Below, one piece after another: positions 46,646-56,814 of a stretch of 64,000 nt of DNA. Where the stretch lies: assembly GCF_000335475.2 (NCBI RefSeq), contig NZ_ANAH02000009.1, forward strand, positions 248,001 through 312,000, read 5' to 3'. The stretch's first letter is position 1. Each line of letters begins with the position of its first letter. The notes under the pieces are model-generated. The model was not told where the DNA came from. It saw only the letters and a program-made list of their open reading frames with translations, and ran no database searches. Made by a program: the position numbers and the translations under genes. Origin of the DNA: Cystobacter fuscus DSM 2262. Its GTDB lineage: Bacteria > Myxococcota > Myxococcia > Myxococcales > Myxococcaceae.

Positions 46646-49600
46646 ATGAATCCAATTGCCGGGTATTCCATTCAACAGACGTTGTTCACCAGTACCAGGT
46701 CCATCATCTATCGGGCGACGCGGCTCGCGGATGCGCTGCCGGTGGTGCTGAAGGTGTTGAATGCGGAGTTCCCCAGCACCGAGCACGTCGCCCGATTCCA
46801 TCGCGAGTACCGCTTGACGCGGGCGCTCGCGATGGACGGAGTCATCCAGGTGCTGGCCCTGGAGCGTTTCGGAACGAGCATGGCCCTCGTCCTGGAGGAT
46901 TTTGGCGGCCAGTCGCTCGCTCTCCAGCTGGGAGGCCGAGCCCTGGGGTTGTCGCGCTTCCTGCGCATGGCTCCGCGGCTCGCGGACATCCTGGGCCACG
47001 TCCACCAACGGCAGGTCATCCACAAGGACATCAACCCCTCCAACATCGTCTGGAACCCGGACACCGACGAGCTCAAGCTCATCGACTTCGGTATCGCGAC
47101 GGAGTTGGTGCGCGAGACGCCCGCTGTCCTCAACCCCCACGTGCTCGAGGGAACGCTCCCCTACATGTCGCCGGAAGCGACGGGCCGCATGAACCGGGCC
47201 ATCGACTACCGCGCGGACTTCTACTCGCTGGGCGTCACCTTCTATCAACTCCTCACGGGCCGGCTCCCCTTCTCCGCCACGGACCCGATGGAGCTCGTCC
47301 ACTGCCACATCGCACGGGTGCCAGTGCCTCCCCACGAGCTGGTGCCTGGCGTGCCCGCCGCTGTCTCCCAGCTCGTCATGCGCCTTTTGTCCAAGCGGGC
47401 CGAGGATCGCTACCAGAGCGCCTTCGCCTTGGTGCGTGACCTGCGGCGTTGTCAGGACGAGCTCCAGGCCACGGGCCATGTCTCGTCCTTCGAACTCGGG
47501 CGTGATGACGTGTCCGAGCGCTTGCAACTCCCCCAGAAGCTCTACGGGCGCCAGCGGGAGATCGACGAGCTGCTCTCCATTTTCGACCGGGCGGCCGAGG
47601 GTCGGGCGGAACTGGTGCTCGTCGCCGGCTACTCGGGCATCGGCAAGAGCGCGCTCGTGCACGAGGTGCACAAGCCCATCGTGCAACGCCGTGGACACTT
47701 CGTCTCCGGCAAGTTCGACCAGTTCAACCGGAACATTCCCTATGACTCCCTCATCCAGGCACTGCGGGAGCTGATGCGGCAGTTGCTGACCGAACCCACG
47801 GAGCGCCTGGCTCAATGGAAGGAGAAGTTGCTGGGCGTCCTGGGCCCCAACGCCTCTGTCATCATCGACGTCATCCCCGAGGTCGAGTTCATCGTCGGAG
47901 CGCAGCCACGAGCCCCCGAGCTGCCGCCCACCGAGGCGCAGAACCGCTTCCACCTCGTCTTCGAGGGCTTCGTGCGCAGCTTCGCCGGGCCGGAGCACCC
48001 GCTGGTGGTGTTCCTCGACGACTTGCAGTGGGCCGACCTGCCCTCGCTCAAGTTGATCGAGCGGTTGATGACCGACCCGGGCACGCGGCACCTGCTCCTC
48101 GTGGGGGCCTACCGCGACAACGAGGCGGGCACGTCGCACCCGCTCCGCTCCCTTCTCGAGGAGATGCAGGCGGCTGGTGCCACCGTGGGCACCATCACCC
48201 TTGGCCCGCTGGGCCGCGAGCACTGTATCGAAATGCTCGCCGACACCCTGGGCCGCGCCCCCGCCGACGTCGAGTCCCTGGCGGAGCTCTGTCTGCGCAA
48301 GACCGAGGGCAACCCCTTCTTCCTGGGACAGTTCCTGCTGTCCCTGTCCCAGGAGGGGCTGATCCACTTCGACGCGCGGGTGGGCAGGTGGGCGTGGGAC
48401 ATGGACCGGCTCGTCCACACGCCCATGACGGACAACGTCGTGGCGCTGATGGCCACGAAGATTCAAAAGCTTCCGGCGGATGCGCAGCGCGTCCTCTGGC
48501 TGGCGGCGTGCATTGGCAACAGCTTCGACCTCAAGACCCTGGCCATTGTCGACGCGCGCGCGCCCCTGGAGACAGCGGAGTCGCTCTGGGCGGGGCTGCG
48601 CGAGGGGCTGGTCCTGCCCGTGGGAGACGCCTACAAGTTCATCGAGGATCGCTCCGCCGCCGCGGCCTACGTCGAGCAGGAGGAGCCGGGTGCGAGCGCC
48701 AGGGTCGTCTACCGTTTCCTGCATGACCGCGTACAGCAGGCGGCCTACTCCCTCATCCCCGAGGACAGACGGCGGGAGGTCCACCTGCGGATCGGCCGCC
48801 TGATGCGCTCGGCGCTCAGCGAGGGAGAGCGCAACGAGGAACTCTTCACCATCGTGGGACACCTCAACCTCGGTGCGGAGCTGATCACCGGGCAGGCGGA
48901 GCGGGACGAGCTGGCGGAGCTCAATCTCATGGCCGGGCGCAAGGCGCAGTCCTCCGCCGCGCATGTGGCCACGTTGGGGTATCTGGAGAAGGGGCTGTTG
49001 CTCCTGGGCCCCGAGCGCTGGACGCGGTGTTACACGCTGGCGCTCGGGCTCCACACCCAGATGGTGGAGGCGAGCTTCCTGTGCACGGACTTCCCGCGCA
49101 TGGAACTCCACGCCGCCGAGGTCCTGCAACACGCTCGCGGCACGCTCGACCTGGTCCGGGTCTACGAGATGAGGATCCAGGCCTACATCCTCCAGAATCG
49201 GCTCAAGGACTCGGTTCTGACCGCACGCCGGATCCTGGCGCTGCTCGGCATCGAGTTCCCGGAACAGCCGACCCTCGAGCATCTCGCGGCCGCGCTCGCG
49301 GAGACCCGGGCCGCCATTGGAGAGCGTCGCATCGAGGACCTCATCGACCTGCCCCCGATGACGGATCCGGTGATGCTCGCGGCGACACGGATCTTCGCGA
49401 TCATCGCCTCCGCTTCATTTGTCTCCGAGCCGCTGCTCTTTCCCCTCACCACGCTCCGTCAGGTCGTGATCGCGGTGGAGTATGGCAATACGGGAGCATT
49501 GGCCTATGGCCATGGCACGTATGGCATTCTTCTCGCCGAGGCGCTCGGAGACATCGACTCCGCCTATGCATTCGGAAAGCTGGCGCTGCGGCTGCTCGAT

Positions 49601-52033
49601 CGCTACGAGGCCCGGGAGTATGTTCCACGCACGCACTTCATCTGGAACATGTGCATCCGGCACTGGAAGGAACACCTGCGTGACTGCCTTCGTGGCTTCC
49701 AGGATGTCTACCAGATGGGATTGGAGGTTGGGGATCTCGAGTTCGCCGGGTGGGGGGTGGAGTGGGCCGCGATGAGCTCCTTCCTCCTTGGGCATGAGCT
49801 CTCGGAACTCGATCAGCGAAACGCCCGGTGGGTCCAGGCCATCGCACAGCTCGAGCAGAAGAGCGCGCTGAATTACACGCGGATCCAGCATCAGGCCGTG
49901 CAGAACCTGAGGGGACTGTCCGAGCAGCCCTGGCTTCTCGTCGGATCCGCGTACGACGAGCGGACGATGCTGCCCATCCACTTCGAGGCGAACGACACAT
50001 TCGGTCTCGCCACGTTCTTCACCCACAAGCTCCAGCTCTGCTTCCTGTTCGGACGCCAGGCCGAAGCGCTCGAGCAGGCCACGAGGGCCGAGCACTACCT
50101 GCGCGGGGCGGCGTCCACTCCCTATGGCCCCCAGTTCCAGCTCTTCGACACGCTCACGCGCCTGTCGCTCTACCCGGAGCTGCCCCCGGAGGAACGTGAA
50201 CGCGCCATGGAGCGCATTGATGGGGGCGTGACGAAGATGAAGGCCTGGGCCCACCACGCACCGATGAACTACGGGGCCAGGCATGCCTTGCTGGAAGCGG
50301 AGCGCCACCGCGTGCGCGGCGAGGTGGAGCAGGCGCGCACGGAGTACTACCGGGCCATCTCCCTCGCCCGGGAGCACGAGTACATCAACGACGAGGCGCT
50401 CGCCACCGAGCTGTTCGCCGCCTTCCTTCGGCAGAGGGGAGAATCCGAGGTCGCGCGCTTCTTCATGGCCAAGGCGCGCCACCTCTACCACCTGTGGGGG
50501 GCCGAGGCGAAGGTGCGGGATATCGATCGCACCTTCCCGGAGTTGCGCACGGTGGCGGTGTCCTCCAATGGATCCACCACCACTGCTCCGCGCACCGCCA
50601 TCAGCACCACCACCTCGTCCCAGGACTCTCATTCCTCCCATGCGCTCGATCTGGTGAGTGTCGTCAAGGCCTCGCAGGCCATCTCCGGCGAGGTCGTCCT
50701 CACCGAGCTGCTCAAGAAGCTGGTGCGCATCGTCGTCGAGAACGCCGGGGCCCGCTCGGGCCTGCTCGTGCTCGAGGGCGAGCGGCCACTCGTCGCCATG
50801 GCGCAGATCTCGCTCCAGGACGAAGCGAACACGGTCACGCTCCACGAGAACCTGGAACAGCTTCCGATTGGCTTCTCACGCGCCATCATGCGCTATGTGG
50901 AGCGCACGCAATCGGTGGTGGTGCTCGGCGACGCCTCCCGGGCGGAGGGCTTCCAGTCGGATCCCTACATCCGCGAGCGCCAGCCCAAGTCGGTGCTGTG
51001 CATGCCCATCCTCTACCAGAAGAAGCGCGTGGGCCTGCTCTACCTGGAGAACGAGCTGCTGGCCAACGCCTTCACGCCCGAGCGCTGCGAGGTGCTCGAG
51101 CTGCTGGCCGCGCAGAGCGCCATCTCCCTCGAGAACGCCAAGCTCTATGACACCCTGGAGGCCCGGGTGAAGGAGCGCACGCGCGAGCTCTCCGACACGC
51201 TGCGCACCCTGCGCGAGACGCAGAAGCAGCTAGTCCTCCAGGAGAAGCTCGCCTCCCTCGGCAGTCTCACCTCGGGCATCGCCCACGAGCTCAAGAATCC
51301 ACTCAACTTCGTCAACAACTTCGCCCAGTCCGCGGTGGGTCTCATCGACGAGCTCCGCGAGGCGCTCCAAGGCCAGCGTGACACCCCGGCACGGGAGGGC
51401 ACTCCGATGGTGGACGAGGTGCTCGACGAGCTGACCCTCGCCGCGACGAGGATCTCCGAGCATGGCTCGCGAGCCGACCGCATCATCCGCGCGATGCTCG
51501 AGCACGCGCGCTCGGGCGTTGGCAGACCCAGCCGGGTGGGCATCAACGAGCTCGTGCGGGAGCACGTCAACCTCACCATCGTGGGCCATGGCTCCCGGCC
51601 GGGGGCCACCATGCTCGGAGCAGTGCTCCAGGAGGATTACGACGAGCGCCTGGGCAACGAGCTCGTCACGCCGGAGAACCTCGGGCGCGTCATCCTCAAC
51701 CTCACGAACAACGCGCTCTACGCGCTCGCGCTCAAGAAGAGCGCGCTGGGCGAGGCCTTTACCCCCGTGCTGGCCGTGAAGACGCGTGACCTGGGGGACC
51801 GGTTCGAAATCCGCATCCGGGACAATGGGCCGGGCATCAGCGCGGCGAGCAGGGAGAAGATCTTCACTCCCTTCTTCACCACCAAATCCTCTGGAGAGGG
51901 CACGGGACTGGGCCTGTCCATCAGCCACGACATCGTGGTGCAGGGCCACGGGGGCACGCTGGAGTTCACGAGCGAGGAAGGCCAGTACACCGAGTTCGTG
52001 GTGACGCTGCCCAAGCGTACGGGCGATGGTTGA
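46646..52033 (+). CDS. Trifunctional Ser/Thr kinase, AAA/STAND ATPase and histidine kinase
   Basis: This is a 1795-residue fusion. The N-terminal Ser/Thr kinase domain (about 1-275) has Asp128 in VIHKDINPSNIVWN and LIDFGIA. An AAA-type ATPase (about 300-650) has Walker A GYSGIGKSA and FLDDLQWADLPS as Walker B. A long helical TPR-like region (about 680-1280), a GAF domain (about 1330-1480), HisKA with the phospho-acceptor His of GIAHELKNPL (about residue 1548) and HATPase_c (RDNGPGIS, GTGLGLSIS) complete it. Relatives sense signals through the helical and GAF parts and signal by phosphorylation. ATG 46646 is preferred over TTG 46637, which is too close to GAGG. Confidence 0.93.
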   Translation: MNPIAGYSIQQTLFTSTRSIIYRATRLADALPVVLKVLNAEFPSTEHVARFHREYRLTRALAMDGVIQVLALERFGTSMALVLEDFGGQSLALQLGGRALGLSRFLRMAPRLADILGHVHQRQVIHKDINPSNIVWNPDTDELKLIDFGIATELVRETPAVLNPHVLEGTLPYMSPEATGRMNRAIDYRADFYSLGVTFYQLLTGRLPFSATDPMELVHCHIARVPVPPHELVPGVPAAVSQLVMRLLSKRAEDRYQSAFALVRDLRRCQDELQATGHVSSFELGRDDVSERLQLPQKLYGRQREIDELLSIFDRAAEGRAELVLVAGYSGIGKSALVHEVHKPIVQRRGHFVSGKFDQFNRNIPYDSLIQALRELMRQLLTEPTERLAQWKEKLLGVLGPNASVIIDVIPEVEFIVGAQPRAPELPPTEAQNRFHLVFEGFVRSFAGPEHPLVVFLDDLQWADLPSLKLIERLMTDPGTRHLLLVGAYRDNEAGTSHPLRSLLEEMQAAGATVGTITLGPLGREHCIEMLADTLGRAPADVESLAELCLRKTEGNPFFLGQFLLSLSQEGLIHFDARVGRWAWDMDRLVHTPMTDNVVALMATKIQKLPADAQRVLWLAACIGNSFDLKTLAIVDARAPLETAESLWAGLREGLVLPVGDAYKFIEDRSAAAAYVEQEEPGASARVVYRFLHDRVQQAAYSLIPEDRRREVHLRIGRLMRSALSEGERNEELFTIVGHLNLGAELITGQAERDELAELNLMAGRKAQSSAAHVATLGYLEKGLLLLGPERWTRCYTLALGLHTQMVEASFLCTDFPRMELHAAEVLQHARGTLDLVRVYEMRIQAYILQNRLKDSVLTARRILALLGIEFPEQPTLEHLAAALAETRAAIGERRIEDLIDLPPMTDPVMLAATRIFAIIASASFVSEPLLFPLTTLRQVVIAVEYGNTGALAYGHGTYGILLAEALGDIDSAYAFGKLALRLLDRYEAREYVPRTHFIWNMCIRHWKEHLRDCLRGFQDVYQMGLEVGDLEFAGWGVEWAAMSSFLLGHELSELDQRNARWVQAIAQLEQKSALNYTRIQHQAVQNLRGLSEQPWLLVGSAYDERTMLPIHFEANDTFGLATFFTHKLQLCFLFGRQAEALEQATRAEHYLRGAASTPYGPQFQLFDTLTRLSLYPELPPEERERAMERIDGGVTKMKAWAHHAPMNYGARHALLEAERHRVRGEVEQARTEYYRAISLAREHEYINDEALATELFAAFLRQRGESEVARFFMAKARHLYHLWGAEAKVRDIDRTFPELRTVAVSSNGSTTTAPRTAISTTTSSQDSHSSHALDLVSVVKASQAISGEVVLTELLKKLVRIVVENAGARSGLLVLEGERPLVAMAQISLQDEANTVTLHENLEQLPIGFSRAIMRYVERTQSVVVLGDASRAEGFQSDPYIRERQPKSVLCMPILYQKKRVGLLYLENELLANAFTPERCEVLELLAAQSAISLENAKLYDTLEARVKERTRELSDTLRTLRETQKQLVLQEKLASLGSLTSGIAHELKNPLNFVNNFAQSAVGLIDELREALQGQRDTPAREGTPMVDEVLDELTLAATRISEHGSRADRIIRAMLEHARSGVGRPSRVGINELVREHVNLTIVGHGSRPGATMLGAVLQEDYDERLGNELVTPENLGRVILNLTNNALYALALKKSALGEAFTPVLAVKTRDLGDRFEIRIRDNGPGISAASREKIFTPFFTTKSSGEGTGLGLSISHDIVVQGHGGTLEFTSEEGQYTEFVVTLPKRTGDG

Positions 52034-52138
52034 GCGGTGTGTTCCGGGGACCGCTACGACGTGTCTGGAAGTGCCCCGAATCAAGAAGGGGCATGCCGCA
52101 TCGGATGAGACGAAGCCCCCGTGATAAGAGGACCCGCC

Positions 52139-53164
52139 ATGAAGAGCCCCATCCTCCAGACCCTGCCCCTTGGCTCACCCCCCTGGGTGACCGCGGATCC
52201 GTTCCTGTTCTGCGTGCACCATGACGACCACTACCCCGCCGGTAACGAGCATCTGGGACCGGAGGCCTCGCTCGACGGCCGCAACCTTGGCCAGGACTTC
52301 GCGGGGAAAGACGGCTGGAGCATGTACCACGGTGAGCAGGTGCCGGGCTTCCCCGGGCACCCGCACCGCGGTTTCGAGACGGTGACGCTGGTGCGCAACG
52401 GGTTCATCGACCACTCGGACTCGCTCGGCGCCACCGCGCGCTTCGGCTACGGCGACGTGCAGTGGTTGACCGCGGGCGCGGGCATCGTGCACTCGGAGAT
52501 GTTCCCGCTCGTGAAGAAGGGCGAGCCCAACCCCACCGAGCTGTTCCAGATCTGGCTGAACCTCCCGGCCGAGGACAAGCACGCGCCCCCCCACTTCTCG
52601 ATGCTCTGGAGCCAGGACATCCCCCGCCTCACGTTCACCGACGCGGCGGGCCGGCGCACCGAGGTGACGGTCGCCGCGGGCGAGCTCGAGGGCCGGCGCG
52701 CGCCGCCGCCGCCGCCCCGCTCGTGGGCCTCGCGTCCGGACACCGACGTGGCCATCTGGACCGTGCGCCTCGAGCCCGGTGCGACGTGGACCCTTCCGCC
52801 CGCGAAGAACCCGCGCGCCCAGCGCACGCTCTACTTCTTCGAGGGCGACGCGCTGAAGGTCGCGGACCACGTCGTCCGTGAGCACCAGATATTGGCCGTG
52901 CAGAGCGATGTCGCGCTGCGGCTCGAGGCTCAGGGCGGCGCGGTCGAGGTGCTGATGTTGCAGGGGCGCCCCATCGGGCAGCCCGTCGTGCAGTACGGCC
53001 CCTTCGTGATGAACACCCGCGCGGAGATCCAGCAGGCGTTCAACGACTACCAGCGCACGCGCTTCGGCGGCTGGCCGTTCGGGAAGGACGACCCGGTGCA
53101 CTCGCGCGAGGAGGGCCGGTTCGCGCGGCACGCGGACGGCCGCATCGAGCGGCCAGCTCGCTGA
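52139..53164 (+). CDS. Pirin family protein
   Basis: The 341-residue protein has the bicupin layout of pirins. The N-terminal cupin carries the metal-site residues in FPGHPHRGFETVTLV and AGAGIVHSEMFP. The C-terminal cupin contains LQGRPIGQPVVQYGPFVMNT, the conserved pirin ending before the NDYQRTRFGGWPF block. Bacterial pirins act as quercetinases or as redox-dependent regulators; neither can be chosen here. AAGAGGA precedes ATG 52139 by seven bases. It converges on the phosphatase/nuclease gene. Confidence 0.93.
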   Translation: MKSPILQTLPLGSPPWVTADPFLFCVHHDDHYPAGNEHLGPEASLDGRNLGQDFAGKDGWSMYHGEQVPGFPGHPHRGFETVTLVRNGFIDHSDSLGATARFGYGDVQWLTAGAGIVHSEMFPLVKKGEPNPTELFQIWLNLPAEDKHAPPHFSMLWSQDIPRLTFTDAAGRRTEVTVAAGELEGRRAPPPPPRSWASRPDTDVAIWTVRLEPGATWTLPPAKNPRAQRTLYFFEGDALKVADHVVREHQILAVQSDVALRLEAQGGAVEVLMLQGRPIGQPVVQYGPFVMNTRAEIQQAFNDYQRTRFGGWPFGKDDPVHSREEGRFARHADGRIERPAR

Positions 53165-53190
53165 GGCCATCCGGCACCGGGAGGTGGCCT
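53164..53190. terminator. Bidirectional terminator hairpin
   Basis: AGGCCA (53164-53169) pairs with TGGCCT (53185-53190), with extra inner pairs. It overlaps the pirin stop and faces the end of the leftward phosphatase gene. Confidence 0.5.
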
Positions 53191-53191
53191 T

Positions 53192-54199
53192 CTATGAGGC
53201 GCGGCGGGGGGGCGGCTCCGTCACGCGGAGGGTGGCCACCACCTGGCCGTGGTCGGACTGGATGCGGTCGGGCCGCTCCCGGCTCAAGGTCCGGTCCACG
53301 AGGTGGTCATTGAAGTAGTGGACGTACTCCACCTCGCCCAGCCGTCTGGGATTGACCCGGCTGAACTCCTGGGAGACATAGATTTGGTCCAGGGTGTCGT
53401 AATAGCCATTGTAGATGTGGCTGTAGCTGACATCCCGCCGGGTGTTCTGTCGCGCCTGGATGTCGAAGGCGTTGTAGAGCAGCACATCCCAGATGGCTTG
53501 CTTCTCGTCATGGGGCAGGTAATGCACGGGGGGCGTGCCCGAGACGATCACCGTCGTGACGGACAAGGCGGAGTCGTTCAGGTCTCCGAGCAGGACCACG
53601 GGCCGCTGCGTCCCCTCCATCAGCTTGAGCAGGATGCAGCGCAGGGCATAGGCCTCGGCGGAGCGGACCATGAGGGAGCGCGCGCTGCCCAGGGCGATGT
53701 TCTTGGCGTCCGACTCCGTCTCCTCGTCCAGCAACGGGCGCTTGGACTTGAGATGCGCGACGAGCACGGACAGCTCCAGGCCCGTCGGCAGCTTCAGGTC
53801 TGCCTGCAACACCGGACGGGAGAACGACTTGATGGGGCCGGGAATCCCGGAGACCGTGAGCTCGAAGCCGTCTGGAAAATCCTGGTGAGTGATCGTCCGG
53901 ACGACTTCCAGTGAGGTCGCCAGCCCCACCTGGGGGGCCTTCTGCTCCTGGGTCGCGACCATCACATGGAGGGGGGCGCTCCCGGGATTTCCCGCCTGGA
54001 CGGCGTCCTTCAGCGCATCCAGATGCCACACTTCCTGGAAGCCGACGACCTCGGCATCCATCCGTCGCAACTGGCCGCCAATCCATGCGATCTTGTTCGC
54101 GTACTCTTCCTTGCTGAACGGCCTGTCGTTCGGATAGGTCACCTGCCCCGGCAGGGCGAGATTGAGCACATTGAAAGTCCCTACCTTGAATCGCGACAT
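53192..54199 (-). CDS. Endonuclease/exonuclease/phosphatase family protein
   Basis: This is a 335-residue single-domain EEP protein. Catalytic motifs are all visible: TFNVLNL, FQEVWHL (metal-binding Glu), LLGDLND (Asp/Asn) and the terminal SDHGQVV with the catalytic His. Members cleave phosphodiesters in nucleic acids or phosphoinositides/sphingomyelin; specificity cannot be read. There is no signal peptide, so it acts inside the cell. AGGAG lies before ATG 54199. The frame is open further upstream without homology. Confidence 0.9.
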   Translation of the reverse strand: MSRFKVGTFNVLNLALPGQVTYPNDRPFSKEEYANKIAWIGGQLRRMDAEVVGFQEVWHLDALKDAVQAGNPGSAPLHVMVATQEQKAPQVGLATSLEVVRTITHQDFPDGFELTVSGIPGPIKSFSRPVLQADLKLPTGLELSVLVAHLKSKRPLLDEETESDAKNIALGSARSLMVRSAEAYALRCILLKLMEGTQRPVVLLGDLNDSALSVTTVIVSGTPPVHYLPHDEKQAIWDVLLYNAFDIQARQNTRRDVSYSHIYNGYYDTLDQIYVSQEFSRVNPRRLGEVEYVHYFNDHLVDRTLSRERPDRIQSDHGQVVATLRVTEPPPRRAS

Positions 54200-54452
54200 T
54201 CGCGTCTCCTGAATTCGAATCCCGGTGCGCTGGCGGGCGCCCCGCCCCCCGGAGAAGACCTCCGTGTCGAGCGAGTGTACGGGTTTTCCCGCATCGTCGC
54301 ATGGGAGGAGGAGGGGCCTCCTGGGTAGTGGACGGTTGCCGCGACGAAGTGTTCGACATCTTCCTCGGTGGGCCACGTCATGTATGCGCTCCGTGGGCCA
54401 CTCTGGTGTGATGCCGGGGCGCGTCAACGCGCTGCGCGCGGGGAGCGAATGG

Positions 54453-54968
54453 GTGAAGACAGGGAGCAGAGGGTCGGACTCGAACGCGAGGGCACCGCGA
54501 ACGTTCGGAATGCGGCTGATCATCGCCTACAAGTTCGTGAAGGCCGTCTTGATGATCGGACTGGCGCTCTGGTTCACGGTCGATCCGGAGGCCGCCTATT
54601 CGTTCGGGCAACACGTCGCGTACGAACTCGTCGAAGCGCGGCCCTTGCTGGTGCGGATTGGCAACTGGCTCCACGGCCACCTGACGGAGCAGGTGATCGA
54701 ACGCAGCGCCCTGGTGGCCTGGCTGGACGGGACCACCACGGCGCTCGAGGGCCTCCTGCTCCTGCTGGGAAAGCCGTGGGGGGAATGGCTCGTCACGATC
54801 AACCTGTCCTTGTTCCTGCCCTTCGAGGTCTATGAGCTGATCCACAAGCCGGGGGTGGGCAAGGCCATCGTGCTGCTCCTCAACGCCGCGATCGTCGTGT
54901 ACCTGCTGTATGCGCGGCTACTCCCGGTCCACCGCGCCCGTTCAGGACGGACTCCCCCGGCCGGGTAG
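54453..54968 (+). CDS. DUF2127 membrane protein
   Basis: This is a 171-residue integral membrane protein with about four hydrophobic segments. It starts with GMRLIIAYKFVKAVLMIGLALWF and contains ALEGLLLLLGKPWGEW and FLPFEVYELI, the conserved features of DUF2127. Function is unknown. GTG 54453 has GGGGAG seven bases upstream; ATG 54510 would remove only a short cytoplasmic leader. Confidence 0.8.
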   Translation: MKTGSRGSDSNARAPRTFGMRLIIAYKFVKAVLMIGLALWFTVDPEAAYSFGQHVAYELVEARPLLVRIGNWLHGHLTEQVIERSALVAWLDGTTTALEGLLLLLGKPWGEWLVTINLSLFLPFEVYELIHKPGVGKAIVLLLNAAIVVYLLYARLLPVHRARSGRTPPAG

Positions 54969-54994
54969 GGGAACTGGCCCTTCTCCTCGCGACG

Positions 54995-55891
54995 TCACCT
55001 GTCGAGGAAGCGGCGCTCCCAGCGCAAGGTCTCCTCTCCGTCGATAGGGTATTGAGTACGGGGCTCCTGGTAGAGCCAGGGCTCCAGTGCGCGTGCCCAC
55101 TCGCGGTAGAGGGGCAGGTCCCGGCCCTGCTCGGTGTCACCCGCTTCGGGCCAGGAGCCCAGGGTGACGACAGCCCGGTTGCCGGGCATCTCTTGAATGC
55201 GGACCTCCTGAGAAGAGAAGCGGGAGCGCAGGCCGGTGACTCCTCCCAGTTCGTCGAGCACGGGGGCACCCAGGAAGTTCATCCACGCGGGACCGCGGAT
55301 CCGTGTGCCGATGTTCCAGGACACATGCCCCAGTTCGGTGTCGTCCAGTCCCGGGTGGCGAAAGCGCAGGAATGAAAGTTCTCTCGGAATGCCAACGTGG
55401 TTGAATGCGAGGCCCGCGTGGCCAGAGCAGAAGGGCAGGGGGTCCGCGAGTTCCCACATGAGTTCTCGCACGTGCTCCGGTCCCTTTTCTTCCAGGTACT
55501 CGGTGGGGAGCCAGAAGGACACTGCACTGACGGCGTTTCGATCCAGGCTGTCCGGTAGCTTTCCGCAATACTCGACTTCGTAGCCGCGGGCTGACTCCGG
55601 GCTGTCACACCATTTGAAAAGGAGGTCGCCGGAAGCGTGCTCATCTCTCAGCTCGCGTAAGGTCTTGTTCCGCGCCGAGTCATCCAATTCCCACCAATCG
55701 CCATTGTAATCGGGCGACCATGAGGGTGTACCTGGCCCGACGGCTTGCAGGTAGGTTTCCATCGAGCTTGCCACCTTGGATGCAATCTCTTCATGCGGAT
55801 GATTCATGTAGAGGCAGATGCGGATGCCCTCGCGAATCAACAACCCACCATGCCAGGCGGGGTATCGTATTCGTGGATAGTGAGCGCTCAT
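54995..55891 (-). CDS. DUF3396 immunity-type protein
   Basis: The 298-residue protein begins MSAHYPRIRYP and contains FWLPTEYLEEKGPEHVRELM, SGHAGLAF and WMNFLGAPVLDELGG, which are DUF3396 hallmarks. DUF3396 proteins are widespread immunity proteins for contact-dependent or type VI toxins. The start ATG 55891 overlaps the stop of the upstream putative toxin gene (ATGA), so the two are made together, as expected for a toxin-immunity pair. It is paralogous to the protein encoded at 56815-57789. Confidence 0.85.
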   Translation of the reverse strand: MSAHYPRIRYPAWHGGLLIREGIRICLYMNHPHEEIASKVASSMETYLQAVGPGTPSWSPDYNGDWWELDDSARNKTLRELRDEHASGDLLFKWCDSPESARGYEVEYCGKLPDSLDRNAVSAVSFWLPTEYLEEKGPEHVRELMWELADPLPFCSGHAGLAFNHVGIPRELSFLRFRHPGLDDTELGHVSWNIGTRIRGPAWMNFLGAPVLDELGGVTGLRSRFSSQEVRIQEMPGNRAVVTLGSWPEAGDTEQGRDLPLYREWARALEPWLYQEPRTQYPIDGEETLRWERRFLDR

Positions 55892-56661
55892 TGGATTTTC
55901 CAAACAGGAGCAACGCGAAAAGGTTCGACGCCTGATAATTCTTTGTACGCTTTCCCCTGGTTGAGTTCAGAATAAGGGTGTCCCTGTGGGTACTTGTTCC
56001 ACTGGGGCTCATTGCTGATAGGGCAGGGGAACTTGAAGTCGTAGATAGCCAGAATCCGAAGTGGATCGCCTGAGTGGATGACCACGTCCGGTACGAGCGT
56101 CCCCACGAGTTCGTCGCCGCAACTTTTTCGTAGGAGTTCTCGTGTTTCCTTTGAACCAAGCAACTGCTTTTGTCCTGTTTGACGGTCGTACCGGTAGCGT
56201 GGCTCCATGCTGAAGCTGCCTGGTGCCAGGATCTCCAGCTTCGCCTGTGCACACTGGAGGGCGAGTGTGTGCTTTTCTCTACCCAGGCGCATGGCCCGAG
56301 TCACCTTCCTGCCACATGCGTCCACTTCCAAGACTTCCTGACATTGTTCTCGCGAGGGACTACGACCGCCCATGCGTAGGTCATTGACCTCCGCGTGGGC
56401 CTGCTGCGCGCACTCCACCAAGGCATCTTCGATGCTCGACCGGGTGGAGGCGGTGAGGACACGGAGCGTGGAGGAGATGGACGCAAGTTCGGCACCACCC
56501 CGGACCGTGGGGACCACTGTTTCTTCGCCCATCACGGTGGCGCAGTAATCTGGTTTCTGCCGACAGGCGCTCGTGGCGCTGTCGAAGGCGTAACTGGCCG
56601 GGATCAAGGTCAATGCGACCAGTACTCCCCACTTGCTCCGGATGTTCCTTGGAGTCGGCAT
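55888..56661 (-). CDS. Putative secreted PD-(D/E)xK nuclease toxin
   Basis: This is a 257-residue protein with a signal peptide (cleavage near PASYA) and a Cys-rich middle (seven cysteines in about 35-150). The C-terminal part has VPDVVIHSGDPLRILAIYDF followed by KFPCP, matching the PD-x(n)-(D/E)-x-K pattern of restriction-fold nucleases (Asp of VPD, then Asp and Lys of YDFK). The ending YSELNQGKAYKELSG is also typical of polymorphic toxin REase domains. Linkage to a coupled DUF3396 immunity gene supports an antibacterial effector. The export signal suggests delivery by secretion. The exact nuclease family could not be named. Confidence 0.6.
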   Translation of the reverse strand: MPTPRNIRSKWGVLVALTLIPASYAFDSATSACRQKPDYCATVMGEETVVPTVRGGAELASISSTLRVLTASTRSSIEDALVECAQQAHAEVNDLRMGGRSPSREQCQEVLEVDACGRKVTRAMRLGREKHTLALQCAQAKLEILAPGSFSMEPRYRYDRQTGQKQLLGSKETRELLRKSCGDELVGTLVPDVVIHSGDPLRILAIYDFKFPCPISNEPQWNKYPQGHPYSELNQGKAYKELSGVEPFRVAPVWKIQ

Positions 56662-56814
56662 GTCACCTCGTTGGATGAGGCGGGAGAGTGTGGCATGGAT
56701 GCCGTCAATGGAGGAAGAGCGCATTCGTGGTGCGCCATCCTCGCTGCCCGGGCGGATGGTACGTGGTAGATGGCGGGGTCGTCATGGGCCTGGAGTTTTA
56801 GCCGGAGTCAGCCG

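Noticed and set aside
46598-49282. 894-codon reverse-strand open frame
   Set aside because: It is a shadow of the giant kinase gene, whose kinase and ATPase motifs lie on the other strand.
54181-54240. TTCGAATCC sequence resembling a tRNA T-loop
   Set aside because: No acceptor, D or anticodon stems can be built around it.
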